Assembly: GCF_010729305.1 (NCBI RefSeq)
Contig: NZ_AP022574.1
Location: 1,426,001 to 1,490,000 of the forward strand
DNA length: 64,000 nt
DNA from: Mycolicibacterium psychrotolerans
GTDB lineage: Bacteria > Actinomycetota > Actinomycetes > Mycobacteriales > Mycobacteriaceae
Reading direction: 5' to 3'
Below are positions 1 to 9,005 of this stretch, piece by piece (position 1 is the stretch's first letter; each line of letters begins with the position of its first letter). The notes below the pieces were generated by a model. It saw nothing but the letters and a program-made list of their open reading frames with translations, had not been told where the DNA came from and ran no database searches. Both the position numbers and the translations under genes were made by a program.

Positions 1-1023
1 CCGATCGAGCTGCCACCGCTGCAGCCCGGGCAGGTGATCCGGGTCGGGCCGGTCGCCGGAACCGGAACGCCGACAGTGGATTACGGCATCGGGGCGACGG
101 ACCTCTGCGAGTTCATGGAGTTCCCCAGCGGCATCCTGCAGGTCTGCGGTGACAGCTTCGCGGGCCAGGGCGTGGGGTTCGGCGGGTGGTACTCACCGAT
201 CGCACTGCACGTGGTCGACGGTTCGCTCGACGACCCGGCCGGGGTGCGCTACGACGGTGTGTACGGGGTCGACACCCCGCTGCTCGCCGACCCGACGCCG
301 CAGGGAACCTCGCAGCTGCCGGCGGGCATCGTCGAGATCAACCGGCAGAACTATCTGCTGGTCACCACCACCAAGGATCTGCGTCCGCAATCCTCTCGGC
401 TGGTGAAAGCCGAAGCGGGCAAAGGGAATTGGTCGACGGTGCCCGGGTCACGGCGGGACGCCGCCTACGCCGGCGGCGGTCAATCCCAGATCAGCGGCTA
501 CTACGATCCGATCCCGACGCCCGAGTCGCCGAGAGGCTGGGTCTACATCGTCGCCAACAACTTCGACCGCACCGGGCCGGTGCACCTCTACCGCGCGACA
601 CCGCAGAGCTTCACCGACCGGTCGACCTGGCAGGGCTGGGCGCCCGCGGGGTGGGGTGGCGAGCCCGCACCGCTGTGGAACGACCGGGTGGGTGAGATGA
701 GCGTGCGCCAGATCGACGGCCGCACCGTGCTGTCCTACTTCAACGCCAGCACCGGAAACATGGAGATCCGGGTCGCCGACGACCCGACCGGGCTCGGCGC
801 CGCACCGGTCACGACGGTCGTCGTCGCGGCGCCATGGCCGGACCGCGCCGAGGATCTCCCGCCGCCCCAGGACAACCGGCTCGCGCAGCCCTACGGCGGC
901 TACCTCTCGCCGGGCTCCACGCCGGACGCGGTGCGTGTCTTCGTCAGCCAGTGGAACACCACCCCGCGCGGCGGCAGCCCGTACCGGGTGATCCAGTTCG
1001 CGGTGAACCCGTTCAAGCCGTGA
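1..1023 (+). CDS. DUF4185 domain protein, 5' end outside window
   Basis: The frame is open from base 1 (first codons read PIELPPLQPG), so the true start lies before the window; the first in-window start codon, GTG at 34, is only internal. About 340 C-terminal residues are present. The protein resembles the DUF4185 family common in mycobacteria, thought to fold as a beta-propeller like some glycoside hydrolases and usually exported; its function is unknown. Glycine- and tryptophan-rich stretches such as GQGVGFGGWYSP and SQWNTTPRGG support this. The last 25 bases of the gene take part in a 30-bp direct repeat found again 561 bp downstream. It is convergent with the lipoprotein gene that follows, with 5 bp between the stops. 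Family assignment is moderately sure. Confidence 0.75.
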   Translation, partial: PIELPPLQPGQVIRVGPVAGTGTPTVDYGIGATDLCEFMEFPSGILQVCGDSFAGQGVGFGGWYSPIALHVVDGSLDDPAGVRYDGVYGVDTPLLADPTPQGTSQLPAGIVEINRQNYLLVTTTKDLRPQSSRLVKAEAGKGNWSTVPGSRRDAAYAGGGQSQISGYYDPIPTPESPRGWVYIVANNFDRTGPVHLYRATPQSFTDRSTWQGWAPAGWGGEPAPLWNDRVGEMSVRQIDGRTVLSYFNASTGNMEIRVADDPTGLGAAPVTTVVVAAPWPDRAEDLPPPQDNRLAQPYGGYLSPGSTPDAVRVFVSQWNTTPRGGSPYRVIQFAVNPFKP

Positions 1024-1025
1024 GG
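996..1025. repeat. 30-bp direct repeat, copy 1 (3' end of DUF4185 gene)
   Basis: Thirty bases covering the last 28 coding and stop bases of the DUF4185 gene plus two bases after it recur exactly at 1557-1586. The flanking bases differ on both sides. Confidence 0.95.
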
Positions 1026-1028
1026 TTG

Positions 1029-1502
1029 TCACGGCACCCCGAGCGCGGGCACTGTGTCGTTCGGTGTCGCGTCGCGGTAACGAGGGCAGCTGGTCTCGAT
1101 GCTGAAGGTGTGCCCGTCCACTTCGCCCTCGTTCGGCGGCATCCAGCCGCTCACGGAGAACGTGTCGTCCACCTTCGTGCCGACGACCTGCCGGGGATCG
1201 GCGACGAAACCTCTGAGATCGTCATGGCGCAGGCCGACTTTCAGCACCGAGATGCGGCGGTGCTGGCCGACGTGCAGGCGGACCATCCGTCGTGGTCCGT
1301 CGGAGACCAGGATGACCACGCTCTCGTCGGGTTGCCGCGTACAGGAGACATCGCTGGTGGTGATGGTGCGGCTTTCGCCATCGAACTCGATCGACGTCTT
1401 CACTTCGGGTCCGCGTTCACAGCCGCTGAGGGCGCCGGCGATCAGCACCGCCGTCCAGAGCATGCACCGGCGATGTCGAACCGGCGCCTCACTGCCGTCC
1501 AC
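1029..1502 (-). CDS. LpqH/19-kDa-antigen-like lipoprotein
   Basis: The product is a probable cell-surface lipoprotein of 157 residues. The hydrophobic stretch LWTAVLIAGALSGC ends in a lipobox (LSGC), so lipid attachment and signal cleavage at that Cys are expected. The mature part has the layout of the Myco_19_kDa (LpqH) family: two distant Cys residues (VSCTR and ETSCPRY) and a final domain that ends in the second Cys. I chose GTG at 1502 because it gives a basic n-region (VRHRRC) ahead of the hydrophobic core; ATG at 1463 would leave the signal without positive charge. The frame continues upstream to 1607, but that part runs through the 30-bp repeat and is unlikely to be coding. The gene sits between two copies of that repeat, which suggests insertion behind the DUF4185 gene. 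Confidence 0.75.
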   Translation of the reverse strand: MDGSEAPVRHRRCMLWTAVLIAGALSGCERGPEVKTSIEFDGESRTITTSDVSCTRQPDESVVILVSDGPRRMVRLHVGQHRRISVLKVGLRHDDLRGFVADPRQVVGTKVDDTFSVSGWMPPNEGEVDGHTFSIETSCPRYRDATPNDTVPALGVP

Positions 1503-1556
1503 CACCGCTGAACCAGCCCCCCGCGTGTTGTCTGAAGACAGTGCAGCACAGCGGCC

Positions 1557-1586
1557 GTTCGCGGTGAACCCGTTCAAGCCGTGAGG
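1557..1586. repeat. 30-bp direct repeat, copy 2
   Basis: This is an exact second copy of 996-1025. It includes a spare TGA stop and sits directly before the hairpin at 1593-1622, so it looks like the original 3' end of the DUF4185 gene followed by its terminator. Confidence 0.95.
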
Positions 1587-1592
1587 GCAGGG

Positions 1593-1622
1593 CTCTGCCC
1601 GCACCAAAAGGTGCGGGCAGAG
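1593..1622 (+). terminator. Hairpin terminator (original terminator of DUF4185 gene?)
   Basis: A perfect 13-bp stem (CTCTGCCCGCACC pairing with GGTGCGGGCAGAG) closes on an AAAA loop. Only a short T/C run follows. It now lies 570 bp after the DUF4185 stop but 7 bp after repeat copy 2. It could act in either direction. Confidence 0.75.
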
Positions 1623-1638
1623 TTCCCCTCACGACCTC

Positions 1639-1719
1639 CTAGTCGTCGCCGCCGTCGTCACCGCCGTTGCCGTCGGCGGGAGGTGTGTCGACCCGCAGCT
1701 GCTTGAGCCCGGCGCGCAT
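1639..1719 (-). CDS. Possible 26-residue acidic ORF
   Basis: ATG at 1719 opens a 26-codon frame whose product starts MRAGLKQLRV and ends in a Gly/Asp tail (NGGDDGGDD). There is no Shine-Dalgarno sequence before it, and the same frame stays open antisense into dhaKL, so it may be chance. The hairpin 1593-1622 would follow it as a terminator. I do not recognise it. Confidence 0.2.
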   Translation of the reverse strand: MRAGLKQLRVDTPPADGNGGDDGGDD

Positions 1720-1833
1720 GATCAAACACACAAAGAAACTCGGTGTCGGCTGGCGGCCGGGTTTGCGGAAACGACAGGCCGGACATGATGACAATCGAGT
1801 CGTGAGCACCACAGCAAGCGAAGGGAGCGACCG

Positions 1834-3537
1834 ATGACCGTGCTGTTCATCGCGGACAGGTCCACGAGGGCGAGTGCGGGACTGTCCGGTCTGTCGATGG
1901 TCGCCGGCGAAGGCGTCGAGTACTCCGACGATCCGCCCTTCCTCTTCAACACCAGACCGGCGCAGCGCCGGCGGGTGGCGCTGGTCAGCGGTGGCGGCGC
2001 CGGCCACGAACCCATGCACGGCGGATTCGTCGGCCGCGGCGGACTCGATGCGGCGTGCCCGGGCGAGATCTTCACCTCGCCGCACAACCGTCAGATCTAC
2101 GAGGCGTGCCGCAAGGTTGCGCTTGCCGACGGCGTGCTGCAGATCGTCAAGAACTACACCGGCGACGTGCTGAACTTCTCGATCGCCGCCGAGAGGTTGC
2201 GGGCCGACGGCGTCCCGGTGGAGCAGGTGCTCGTCGACGACGACTGGGGCTCGCGCGACGCGGGGAAGGTCGGCCGCCGCGGCACCGCGGCGACGGTGAT
2301 CGTCGAGAAGATCCTCGGCGCTGCCGCCGACGACGGATCGTCGTTGGCCGAACTCGCAGCGCTGGGCCGCGACATCGTCGCCAGGTCGCGGACCGTCGCG
2401 ATCGCCTCAGAAGCGCATCGCAGCCCTGCCGACGGGGACCGCGCCTTCGAAGTGTCGCCGGGCTCGCTCGAGTTCGGGGTCGGCATCCACGGCGAGCCGG
2501 CGCGCGAGAGCATCGAGATCTCGGATCTGCACGGGCTCGTCGGCCGGATGGTCGACGCCCTGACGGTCGACCTGTCCGCCCCCGACGGGGTCGTCGTGCT
2601 GGTCAACGGTCTCGGCGGAACCGGCCAGCTCGAGCTCCTGCATTTCGGCGACGCCACTGCGCGGGCGCTCGCGGACCGGAACCTCCAGGTGCGCAGCCTC
2701 GTCGCCGGCGCCTACTGCACCGCGTTGGACATGCGCGGCGTGAGCCTGACGGTGGTCGAGGCAGACCCCCAGTGGTTGCCGCACTGGTTCGCCGAGCACG
2801 GCACCCCGGCCCTGCCGAGCCCCAAGGCGTTCCCGGGAATCAAGGCCATCCGCGACGTCCGCCCCGACCGTGACGCTGCGGCAGGCGCGTCACGGTGGCT
2901 GCAGGACTTCGCCGAACGGACAGAGGGCTTACGCGACCGCTTCAACGCGCTCGACCAGGCGGCAGGCGACGGGGATTTCGGTGACAACCTCGCACTCGGG
3001 GTGTCGCACGCCGTGCGGCGCGGGAACGTCGACGACGATCTCGTGGCCGACCTCGGACATCTGGCGTCGGCGTTTCTCGACGACGTCGGCGGGTCCAGCG
3101 GCCCGCTCTTCGGCCTCGTGTTCGGGGCGATCGCCTCCCGCGCCGACGACGCCACTGGTGACGCCCTGGGCGACGTCGTGCTCGCCGGCCTGGGTGAAGC
3201 GCTGACGGCGGTGCAGCGGGCCGGCGGCGCGCAACCCGGCGACCGGACCCTGGTCGACGCCTTGGCCGCCGTCGTCGACGACGCCGGCGGGCGCGGGGTC
3301 GACGTGCTCGACGAGGCGTCGGTGCTGGCGGGGATCGGCGCGGCCGCGTCGACCGCGGACATGGTCGCAGGCCGGGGCCGGGCCGCATATGTCGGCGAAC
3401 GTGCGATCGGTCACCCCGACGCGGGTGCCGTCGCGATGGCATGGCTGTGCGCGACCCTCTGGCAGGCCGTCGGCGGCGGATCCGCATCGGTGGACACGGC
3501 GCTGGGCGACCTCCTGCCCGCCGAGTCGAGCTCATAG
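1834..3537 (+). CDS. dhaK: Dihydroxyacetone kinase, fused DhaK-DhaL
   Basis: This cytoplasmic kinase phosphorylates dihydroxyacetone to dihydroxyacetone phosphate, a glycolytic intermediate. Residues 1 to about 335 are the DhaK substrate domain, with the GGGAGHEP loop (53-60) and His219 in VGIHGEP, the residue that binds substrate covalently in the family. Residues about 355-567 are the DhaL nucleotide domain, with the metal-binding aspartates D374, D379 and D381 (LDQAAGDGDFGDN) and the GGSSG loop at 419-423. The fused two-domain form without PTS parts implies ATP as phosphate donor. ATG at 1834 follows GAAGGGAG at suitable spacing. A hairpin 3 bp after the stop probably ends the transcript. 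It fits a genome that also uses glycerol (glpK at 25.8 kb). Confidence 0.92.
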   Translation: MTVLFIADRSTRASAGLSGLSMVAGEGVEYSDDPPFLFNTRPAQRRRVALVSGGGAGHEPMHGGFVGRGGLDAACPGEIFTSPHNRQIYEACRKVALADGVLQIVKNYTGDVLNFSIAAERLRADGVPVEQVLVDDDWGSRDAGKVGRRGTAATVIVEKILGAAADDGSSLAELAALGRDIVARSRTVAIASEAHRSPADGDRAFEVSPGSLEFGVGIHGEPARESIEISDLHGLVGRMVDALTVDLSAPDGVVVLVNGLGGTGQLELLHFGDATARALADRNLQVRSLVAGAYCTALDMRGVSLTVVEADPQWLPHWFAEHGTPALPSPKAFPGIKAIRDVRPDRDAAAGASRWLQDFAERTEGLRDRFNALDQAAGDGDFGDNLALGVSHAVRRGNVDDDLVADLGHLASAFLDDVGGSSGPLFGLVFGAIASRADDATGDALGDVVLAGLGEALTAVQRAGGAQPGDRTLVDALAAVVDDAGGRGVDVLDEASVLAGIGAAASTADMVAGRGRAAYVGERAIGHPDAGAVAMAWLCATLWQAVGGGSASVDTALGDLLPAESSS

Positions 3538-3539
3538 CC

Positions 3540-3574
3540 AATTCACAGCCGGCACCTAACCGGCTCAGTGAATT
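3540..3574 (+). terminator. Hairpin after dhaKL
   Basis: The arms AATTCAC-AGCCGG (3540-3552) and CCGGCT-CA-GTGAATT (3560-3574) pair over 13 bp with a 2-base bulge and a 7-base loop. It starts 3 bp after the dhaKL stop and ends just before the ribosome binding site of the next gene. No T-run follows, so it may act as a pause or attenuator rather than a strict terminator. Confidence 0.5.
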
Positions 3575-3594
3575 ACCGGAGGAGGATCGACTCC

Positions 3595-4029
3595 ATGAGC
3601 GAGACAACACCGCCGCAGGATCAGCACGAGCCCGCGACCGGCCCCGTACTGACGCCACCTCCCACCTATCAGGAACCGCCACCGGTCCCGCCGCAGCCCG
3701 TCTACGTCGAGCAGTCCAGCAGACTCAACAAGGCGGCCGCATGGGTCGGCATCGTCGCCGGCTCGCTGTTCGTCGTCGTCGTCATCTTCGGCGCCGGATT
3801 CCTCACCGGCAAGGCGGTCAGCAACGGCCACCGCGGGGACTACGACCGCGGCCACGAGATGATGATGCGCCCCGGACCGGCCATGTTCCCGATGGGTCCC
3901 CCCGGAGGCATGCAACGCGGCCCGGCCTTCCCCGGGCCGTTCGGCCCCGGCGGGCAGATCATCGAGATCCCGCGCCCGCCCGGCGGTGCGCCGACCGCTC
4001 CCGACACGCCTGCGCCGTCGCGTCCGTAG
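3595..4029 (+). CDS. Small proline-rich single-pass membrane protein
   Basis: The 144-residue product is not recognised as a named family. Residues 1-40 are rich in Pro, Gln and Glu and would be cytoplasmic. Residues about 48-71 (AAWVGIVAGSLFVVVVIFG) form one membrane segment. The C-terminal 70 residues are low-complexity Met/Pro/Gly/Phe (MMMRPGPAMF, MGPPGGMQRG, FPGPFGPGG) and probably lie outside the membrane. ATG at 3595 is chosen because GGAGGAGG at 3579-3586 gives ideal spacing; a GTG at 3568 in the same frame lies inside the preceding hairpin. Such short Pro-rich single-pass proteins are common in mycobacteria without known role. Confidence 0.75.
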   Translation: MSETTPPQDQHEPATGPVLTPPPTYQEPPPVPPQPVYVEQSSRLNKAAAWVGIVAGSLFVVVVIFGAGFLTGKAVSNGHRGDYDRGHEMMMRPGPAMFPMGPPGGMQRGPAFPGPFGPGGQIIEIPRPPGGAPTAPDTPAPSRP

Positions 4030-4123
4030 AGCCCGGCGCATGGATGGTTTCGGCGGCTTCCGGGTACCCGCTGCCTCGGACGGCGGCGCAGCCCGGCAGC
4101 CGCCCGGCCCCCGAGGAGAGTAG

Positions 4124-5572
4124 ATGTCTGACAAGTACGCGACGACCGATGCGGGGGCGCCGATCCCCAGCGTCGAGCATTCGCTGACCGTCGGCCCCGA
4201 CGGCCCGATCCTGCTGCAGGACCATTACCTGCTCGAGCAGATGGCCAACTTCAACCGGGAACGGATTCCCGAGCGACAGCCCCACGCCAAGGGCGGCGGC
4301 GCCTTCGGTCAGTTCGAGGTCACCCACGACGTGAGCGCATTCACCAAGGCGGCGTTCCTGCAGCCCGGCGTGAAAACCGAGATGGTCGCCCGGTTCTCGA
4401 CGGTGGCCGGCGAGCGGGGCAGCCCGGACACGTGGCGGGATCCGCGCGGGTTCGCGCTGAAGTTCTACACGTCGGAGGGCAACTTCGACATGGTCGGAAA
4501 CAACACGCCCGTGTTCTTCATCCGCGACCCCATGAAGTTCCAGAACTTCATCCGCAGCCAGAAACGCATGCAGGCCAACAATCTTCGCGACCACCACATG
4601 CAGTGGGACTTCTGGACGCTGTCGCCGGAGTCGGCGCACCAGGTCACCTGGCTGATGGGAGACCGCGGCATCCCGAAGACGTGGCGGCACATGAACGGCT
4701 ACTCCAGCCACACCTACAGCTGGCTCAACGCCGACGACGAGATGTTCTGGGTGAAGTACCACTTCAAGACCGATCAGGGCATCGAGTTCCTGACTCAGGA
4801 GGACGGCGACCGGCTCGCCGGCGAAGACGGCGACTACCACCAGCGCGACCTGTTCACCGCGATCGAGGACGGCAACTTCCCGTCCTGGACGCTGCACGTG
4901 CAGATCATGCCGTTCGAGGACGCCAAGACCTACCGCATCAATCCGTTCGACCTGACCAAGGTGTGGCCGCACAGCGACTACCCGCTGCAGCAGGTGGGCA
5001 CGATGACGCTGAACCGCAACGTCGTCGACTATCACGCACAGATCGAGCAGGCCGCGTTCGAACCGAACAACATCGTGCCCGGTACCGGTCTGTCGCCGGA
5101 CAAGATGCTGCTCGCCCGCGGCTTCTCCTACGCCGACGCACATCGGCACCGGCTCGGCGTGAACTACAAGCAGATCCCGGTCAACGAGCCGAAGGTGGAG
5201 GTGCGGGCCTACTCCAAGGACGGGCCGATGCGGATCCACAACGTCACCGACCCGGTCTACGCGCCCAACTCGATGGGCGGCCCGGAGGCCGACCCGCGTC
5301 GCGCGTCGGAGGTGCACTGGGCGTCCGACGGTGACATGGTGCGCTCGGCGTACGCGCTGCGCGCCGAGGACGACGACTGGAGCCAGGCCGGCACGCTGGT
5401 GCGCGAGGTGCTCGACGACCAAGCGCGCGAACGACTGGTCAGCAACATCGTCGGCCACGTCTCCGACGGTGTGCGCGAGCCGGTGCTGTCGCGGGTGTTC
5501 GAGTACTGGCGCAACGTCGATCCCGACCTCGGCAAGAACATCGAGGAGGGCGTGCGGGGAGCAGGCGCCTAG
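4124..5572 (+). CDS. Haem catalase, small-subunit (clade 3) type
   Basis: This enzyme breaks hydrogen peroxide into water and oxygen with a haem b cofactor. At 482 residues it matches the small-subunit clade rather than the 700-residue HPII type, and it is unrelated to KatG. The distal catalytic His54 sits in [12 protein letters not shown] and the distal Asn127 in VGNNTPVFF. The proximal haem ligand Tyr336 lies in [14 protein letters not shown]. Typical core motifs ([32 protein letters not shown]) are intact. ATG at 4124 follows GAGGAGAG. The N-terminal [11 protein letters not shown] has no signal peptide, so it is cytosolic. It appears monocistronic, and no regulator is adjacent. Confidence 0.95.
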   Translation: MSDKYATTDAGAPIPSVEHSLTVGPDGPILLQDHYLLEQMANFNRERIPERQPHAKGGGAFGQFEVTHDVSAFTKAAFLQPGVKTEMVARFSTVAGERGSPDTWRDPRGFALKFYTSEGNFDMVGNNTPVFFIRDPMKFQNFIRSQKRMQANNLRDHHMQWDFWTLSPESAHQVTWLMGDRGIPKTWRHMNGYSSHTYSWLNADDEMFWVKYHFKTDQGIEFLTQEDGDRLAGEDGDYHQRDLFTAIEDGNFPSWTLHVQIMPFEDAKTYRINPFDLTKVWPHSDYPLQQVGTMTLNRNVVDYHAQIEQAAFEPNNIVPGTGLSPDKMLLARGFSYADAHRHRLGVNYKQIPVNEPKVEVRAYSKDGPMRIHNVTDPVYAPNSMGGPEADPRRASEVHWASDGDMVRSAYALRAEDDDWSQAGTLVREVLDDQARERLVSNIVGHVSDGVREPVLSRVFEYWRNVDPDLGKNIEEGVRGAGA

Positions 5573-5652
5573 CCGCGAATGCACGGTTTCTGACGGAACC
5601 CGTGGGATGACCCGTCAGAACGCGTGCAATCGGCGCGCGGCCGACGGCTGGC

Positions 5653-6303
5653 ATGATCGGTCAGGTGAAAGTCGTCGCCCTGGTTTGTGTGGCCGCCGCA
5701 GGTCTGGCTCTCGCCGCGCCCGCGGCCGCCCGGCCCTCGGATCCCGGCGTGGTGAACTACGCCGTACTGAACAAGGGCTCCGTCGGCAACATCGTCGGGA
5801 CGCGCCTTGGGTTCGAGTCGACGTTCAGCGACCCGTTTCAGGCCTATTACGTGGACAACCCGGCCTGCAACAACTGGGCCGACATCGGGCTTCCGGAGGT
5901 CTACCTCGACCCCGACCTCGCCGCGTTCAACGGCGCCACCGCCCAGGAGTCGCCGACCGACGTGACGCATCTGGTCAAGCAGGCCGTCGGGGTGTTCGCG
6001 ACGCCGGAGGCGGCCGGCCGCGCCTACCGCCGCGTGGTCGACCGGACCGTCGGCTGCAGCGGCCAGACGACCGCGATGCACCTGGACGACTTCACCACAC
6101 AGGTGTGGACGTTCACCGGCGGCCCCGCCGGTGCCGCGGACGCGGACTGGGTCAAGCAGGAGGCAGGCACCGACCGGCGCTGCTTCGTCACCACCCGGCT
6201 GCGCGAGAACGTGCTCCTTCAGGCCAAGGTGTGTCAGTCCGGCAACGGCGGTCCCGCAGTCAATGTGCTGGCCGGAGCGATGCAGAACACCCTCGGCCAG
6301 TAA
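5653..6303 (+). CDS. Secreted PknH-sensor-like (PknH_C) domain protein
   Basis: The 216-residue protein has a signal peptide (hydrophobic VVALVCVAAAGLALAAPAAA, likely cleaved after AAA) followed by one domain of the mycobacterial PknH_C / sensor-domain family. Four Cys remain in the mature part (PACNNW, VGCSG, RRCFV, KVCQS), enough for the two disulfides typical of that fold. In PknH the domain is the extracellular sensor of a Ser/Thr kinase; here it is free and its ligand is unknown. The start is uncertain: ATG at 5653 and GTG at 5665 both lack a clear ribosome binding site. A hairpin at 6307-6346 follows. Confidence 0.8.
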   Translation: MIGQVKVVALVCVAAAGLALAAPAAARPSDPGVVNYAVLNKGSVGNIVGTRLGFESTFSDPFQAYYVDNPACNNWADIGLPEVYLDPDLAAFNGATAQESPTDVTHLVKQAVGVFATPEAAGRAYRRVVDRTVGCSGQTTAMHLDDFTTQVWTFTGGPAGAADADWVKQEAGTDRRCFVTTRLRENVLLQAKVCQSGNGGPAVNVLAGAMQNTLGQ

Positions 6304-6306
6304 CGC

Positions 6307-6346
6307 GGCGGGTATTGGCGGACACGTCACCCATGTGTCACCCGCC
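6307..6346 (+). terminator. Bulged hairpin after sensor-domain gene
   Basis: An outer 7-bp stem (GGCGGGT with ACCCGCC) and an inner 5-bp stem (GACAC with GTGTC) form a two-part hairpin starting 4 bp after the stop. It has no T-run. It separates the upstream gene from the egt operon. Confidence 0.4.
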
Positions 6347-6435
6347 GACGGCCGGAAATTGTCGGTGCGCTCTGGAAGATAAAGGGGAAGACTCGTCAGG
6401 CAGCGAGCGTCAACGATCGAAAGAGGACGGCTGAT

Positions 6436-7710
6436 ATGGGCCGCACGATGCCGTGTGACGGGGTCACCGGCTGCGCCGAGAACGCGCTGACCAGTGCCGA
6501 AGCCGCCGGCGAACACCTTGTCGACCGATGTCTCACCGACGGACCGGTCGGCGGGCTGGGGCTGGAGATCGAGGCGCACTGCTTCGCACTGGCCGACCCG
6601 GGCCGCCGGCCCGGATGGGACGAGCTGACCTCGGTGATCGCCGCGCTGCCGCCTCTGCCGGGCGGAAGCATGGTCACGGTCGAACCGGGCGGCGCGGTGG
6701 AACTCTCGGGCCCTCCGGCGGCCGGCCCGGCCGCCGCGATCGCGGCGATGGCCTCCGATCGGGTGGCGCTGCGCACGGCCTTCCGTCAGGCCGGTTACGG
6801 CCTGGTCCTGCTCGGCGCCGACCCGTTGCGTCCGGCCCGACGGGTGAACCCCGGCGGCCGCTATCTCGCGATGGAGCGGTTCTTCCAGGCCGACGGCACC
6901 GGCGACGCCGGTGCGGCGATGATGACGTCCACGGCCTCGATCCAGGTCAACGTCGAGGCCGGGCCGCGCACGCAGTGGGCCGACCGGGTGCGGCTGACCC
7001 ACGCGCTGGGGCCCACGATGATCGCCGTCGCCGCGAACTCACCGATGCTCGGCGGCGGCTTCACGGGCTGGCAGTCCACCCGCCAGCGCGTCTGGGGCCA
7101 GCTCGACTCGGCGCGGTGCGGACCCGTCCTGGGCGCCAGCGGCGACGATCCGGCCAGCGACTGGGCGCGTTATGCGCTGCGGGCGCCCGTCATGCTCGTC
7201 CACAACCCCGACCCGGAGCCGGTCACCGAGTGGGTGCCGTTCGCGGACTGGGCCGACGGACGCGTGCTGCTCGGCGGCCGCCGGCCCACCACCGCGGATC
7301 TGGACTATCACCTGACCACGCTGTTCCCCCCTGTGCGGCCGCGGGGGTTCCTCGAGATCCGCTACCTGGACAGTGTCTCGGACGCGCTGTGGCCCGCCGT
7401 GGCGTGGACGCTCACCACGCTGCTCGACGATCCCGCCGCGGCGGACATCGCCGCGGAGGCCACCGAGCAGGTCGCCACGGCCTGGGACCGGGCGGCGCGC
7501 GAGGGGCTGGCCGACCGGCATCTGCACACCGCCGCGGTGACGTGTGTGACCGCCGCGGCCGAGCGCGCCCCCGCGGCATTGACGGAATCGATCGAACTAC
7601 TGGCGCGTTCGGTCGAACGAGGACGCTGCCCGGCCGACGACTTCGCCGATCGCGTGGTGTCCTACGGGATCGCGGACGCGGTCACGCAACTGGCAGAAGG
7701 GGAACTGTGA
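6436..7710 (+). CDS. egtA: EgtA glutamate-cysteine ligase (ergothioneine)
   Basis: EgtA joins glutamate and cysteine to gamma-glutamylcysteine, the sulfur donor for ergothioneine synthesis, using ATP. The 424-residue protein shows the GCS2-type core: the glutamate-binding start [22 protein letters not shown] (a conserved strand pair) and FLEIRYLDS near residue 310. ATG at 6436 follows AAGAGG. It is the first gene of egtABCDE, and its stop overlaps the egtB start by 4 bp (GTGA). The order and overlap match the known mycobacterial cluster, so the assignment is firm. No specific operator was seen in the 130-bp upstream region. Confidence 0.95.
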   Translation: MGRTMPCDGVTGCAENALTSAEAAGEHLVDRCLTDGPVGGLGLEIEAHCFALADPGRRPGWDELTSVIAALPPLPGGSMVTVEPGGAVELSGPPAAGPAAAIAAMASDRVALRTAFRQAGYGLVLLGADPLRPARRVNPGGRYLAMERFFQADGTGDAGAAMMTSTASIQVNVEAGPRTQWADRVRLTHALGPTMIAVAANSPMLGGGFTGWQSTRQRVWGQLDSARCGPVLGASGDDPASDWARYALRAPVMLVHNPDPEPVTEWVPFADWADGRVLLGGRRPTTADLDYHLTTLFPPVRPRGFLEIRYLDSVSDALWPAVAWTLTTLLDDPAAADIAAEATEQVATAWDRAAREGLADRHLHTAAVTCVTAAAERAPAALTESIELLARSVERGRCPADDFADRVVSYGIADAVTQLAEGEL

Positions 7711-9005
7711 CGTCGCGCGAGGTGCTGGCCGAGGAACTGACCAAGGCCAGGTACCGCACTCTGCGCCTGGTCGATTTCGATGACGCCGAGGTGCGTCGGC
7801 AGTACGACCCGCTGATGAGCCCACTGGTCTGGGACCTCGCCCACATCGGTCAGCAGGAGGAGCTGTGGCTGCTGCGGGGCGGCAATCCGGACCGTCCCGG
7901 CCTGCTCTCCCGGCAGGTCGATCAGCTCTACGACGCGTTCGTCCACTCCCGGGCCAGCAGGGTCGACCTGCCGCTGCTGCCGCCCGCCGACGCCCGCGCC
8001 TACTGTGCGACGGTGCGCGGCAAGGTGCTCGACGCGCTCGACGCGCTGCCCGAAGGACACCCCGACGCGTTCACGTTCGGCATGGTCGTCAGCCACGAGA
8101 ACCAGCACGACGAGACGATGCTGCAGGCGCTGAACCTGCGCTCGGGCGCACCGTTGCTCGACCGGGGCGCGGCGCTTCCTGCGGGTCGGACGGGACTGGC
8201 CGGCACATCGGTCGAGGTGCCTGCGGGCACGTTCGTGCTCGGCGTCGACGCCGTCACCGAGCCCTTCTCCCTCGACAACGAACGTCCCGCCCATGTCGTC
8301 GACGTGCCCGCCTTCCGCATCGGCAAGGTGCCGGTAACCAACGGCGAATGGCGTCAATTCATCGATGACGACGGCTACGACCAGCCGCGATGGTGGTCCG
8401 AGGCCGGCTGGGCGCACCGGCAGCAGGCCGGCCTGACCGCGCCGCTGTTCTGGAACTCCGGCGCGCCGGCGGGCACCCGCACCCGATTCGGGCACGTCGA
8501 GGACATCCCGGCCGACGAACCCGTTCAGCACGTCGGTTTCTTCGAAGCCGAGGCGTACGCGGCGTGGGCCGGTGCGCGGCTGCCCACCGAGATCGAGTGG
8601 GAGAAGGCGTGCGCGTGGGACCCGGCCGCCGGGGCCCGCCGCCGCTACCCGTGGGGTGGGGCCGACCCGACATCCGACCGGGCGAACCTCGGCGGCGGCG
8701 CACTGCGCCCGGCCCCGGTCGGCGCCTATCCGGGTGGGGCATCGGCGTACGGCGCCGAACAGATGCTCGGCGATGTGTGGGAGTGGACCACCTCGACGCT
8801 GCGGCCCTGGCCGGGCTTCACCCCGATGGTCTACGAGCAGTACTCCGCGCCGTTCTTCGACGGGGTGGCCTCTGGCGACTACCGGGTGCTGCGCGGTGGG
8901 TCGTGGGCGGTGGCGGCCGGCATCCTGCGGCCGAGTTTCCGCAACTGGGACCACCCCATCCGCAGGCAGATCTTCTCGGGCGTGCGGCTGGCCTGGGATG
9001 TGTAG
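7707..9005 (+). CDS. egtB: EgtB, ergothioneine sulfoxide synthase
   Basis: EgtB is a non-haem iron enzyme that couples gamma-glutamylcysteine to hercynine with oxygen, forming the C-S bond of ergothioneine. The 432 residues contain an N-terminal DinB-like part and a C-terminal formylglycine-generating-enzyme-like (FGE-sulfatase) part. The three iron ligands are visible as His46 ([10 protein letters not shown]) and His130/His134 (SHENQHDE). The C-terminal half has [11 protein letters not shown] and [11 protein letters not shown], hallmarks of the FGE fold. The GTG start at 7707 overlaps the egtA stop; the longer upstream frame runs over egtA and is rejected. Its end overlaps egtC by 8 bp. Confidence 0.96.
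   Translation: MTSREVLAEELTKARYRTLRLVDFDDAEVRRQYDPLMSPLVWDLAHIGQQEELWLLRGGNPDRPGLLSRQVDQLYDAFVHSRASRVDLPLLPPADARAYCATVRGKVLDALDALPEGHPDAFTFGMVVSHENQHDETMLQALNLRSGAPLLDRGAALPAGRTGLAGTSVEVPAGTFVLGVDAVTEPFSLDNERPAHVVDVPAFRIGKVPVTNGEWRQFIDDDGYDQPRWWSEAGWAHRQQAGLTAPLFWNSGAPAGTRTRFGHVEDIPADEPVQHVGFFEAEAYAAWAGARLPTEIEWEKACAWDPAAGARRRYPWGGADPTSDRANLGGGALRPAPVGAYPGGASAYGAEQMLGDVWEWTTSTLRPWPGFTPMVYEQYSAPFFDGVASGDYRVLRGGSWAVAAGILRPSFRNWDHPIRRQIFSGVRLAWDV

Larger units (their letters stand above)
1503..1833. other. Intergenic region with repeat, terminator and AT-richer pocket
   Basis: This stretch lies between the lipoprotein start and dhaKL. It holds repeat copy 2 (1557-1586), a strong hairpin (1593-1622), a possible 26-codon ORF on the minus strand (1639-1719) and a locally A-rich patch around 1722-1742. 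The dhaKL promoter must lie in the right half, but no convincing -35/-10 pair is visible. Confidence 0.6.

Noticed and set aside
3959..5584. 541-codon frame opposite the catalase gene
   Set aside because: It is antisense to an intact catalase and has no recognisable domain; high GC content keeps the frame open.
6528..9005. EgtA-EgtB fusion of 825 codons
   Set aside because: The first 393 codons are an out-of-frame reading of egtA; the real egtB starts at GTG 7707.
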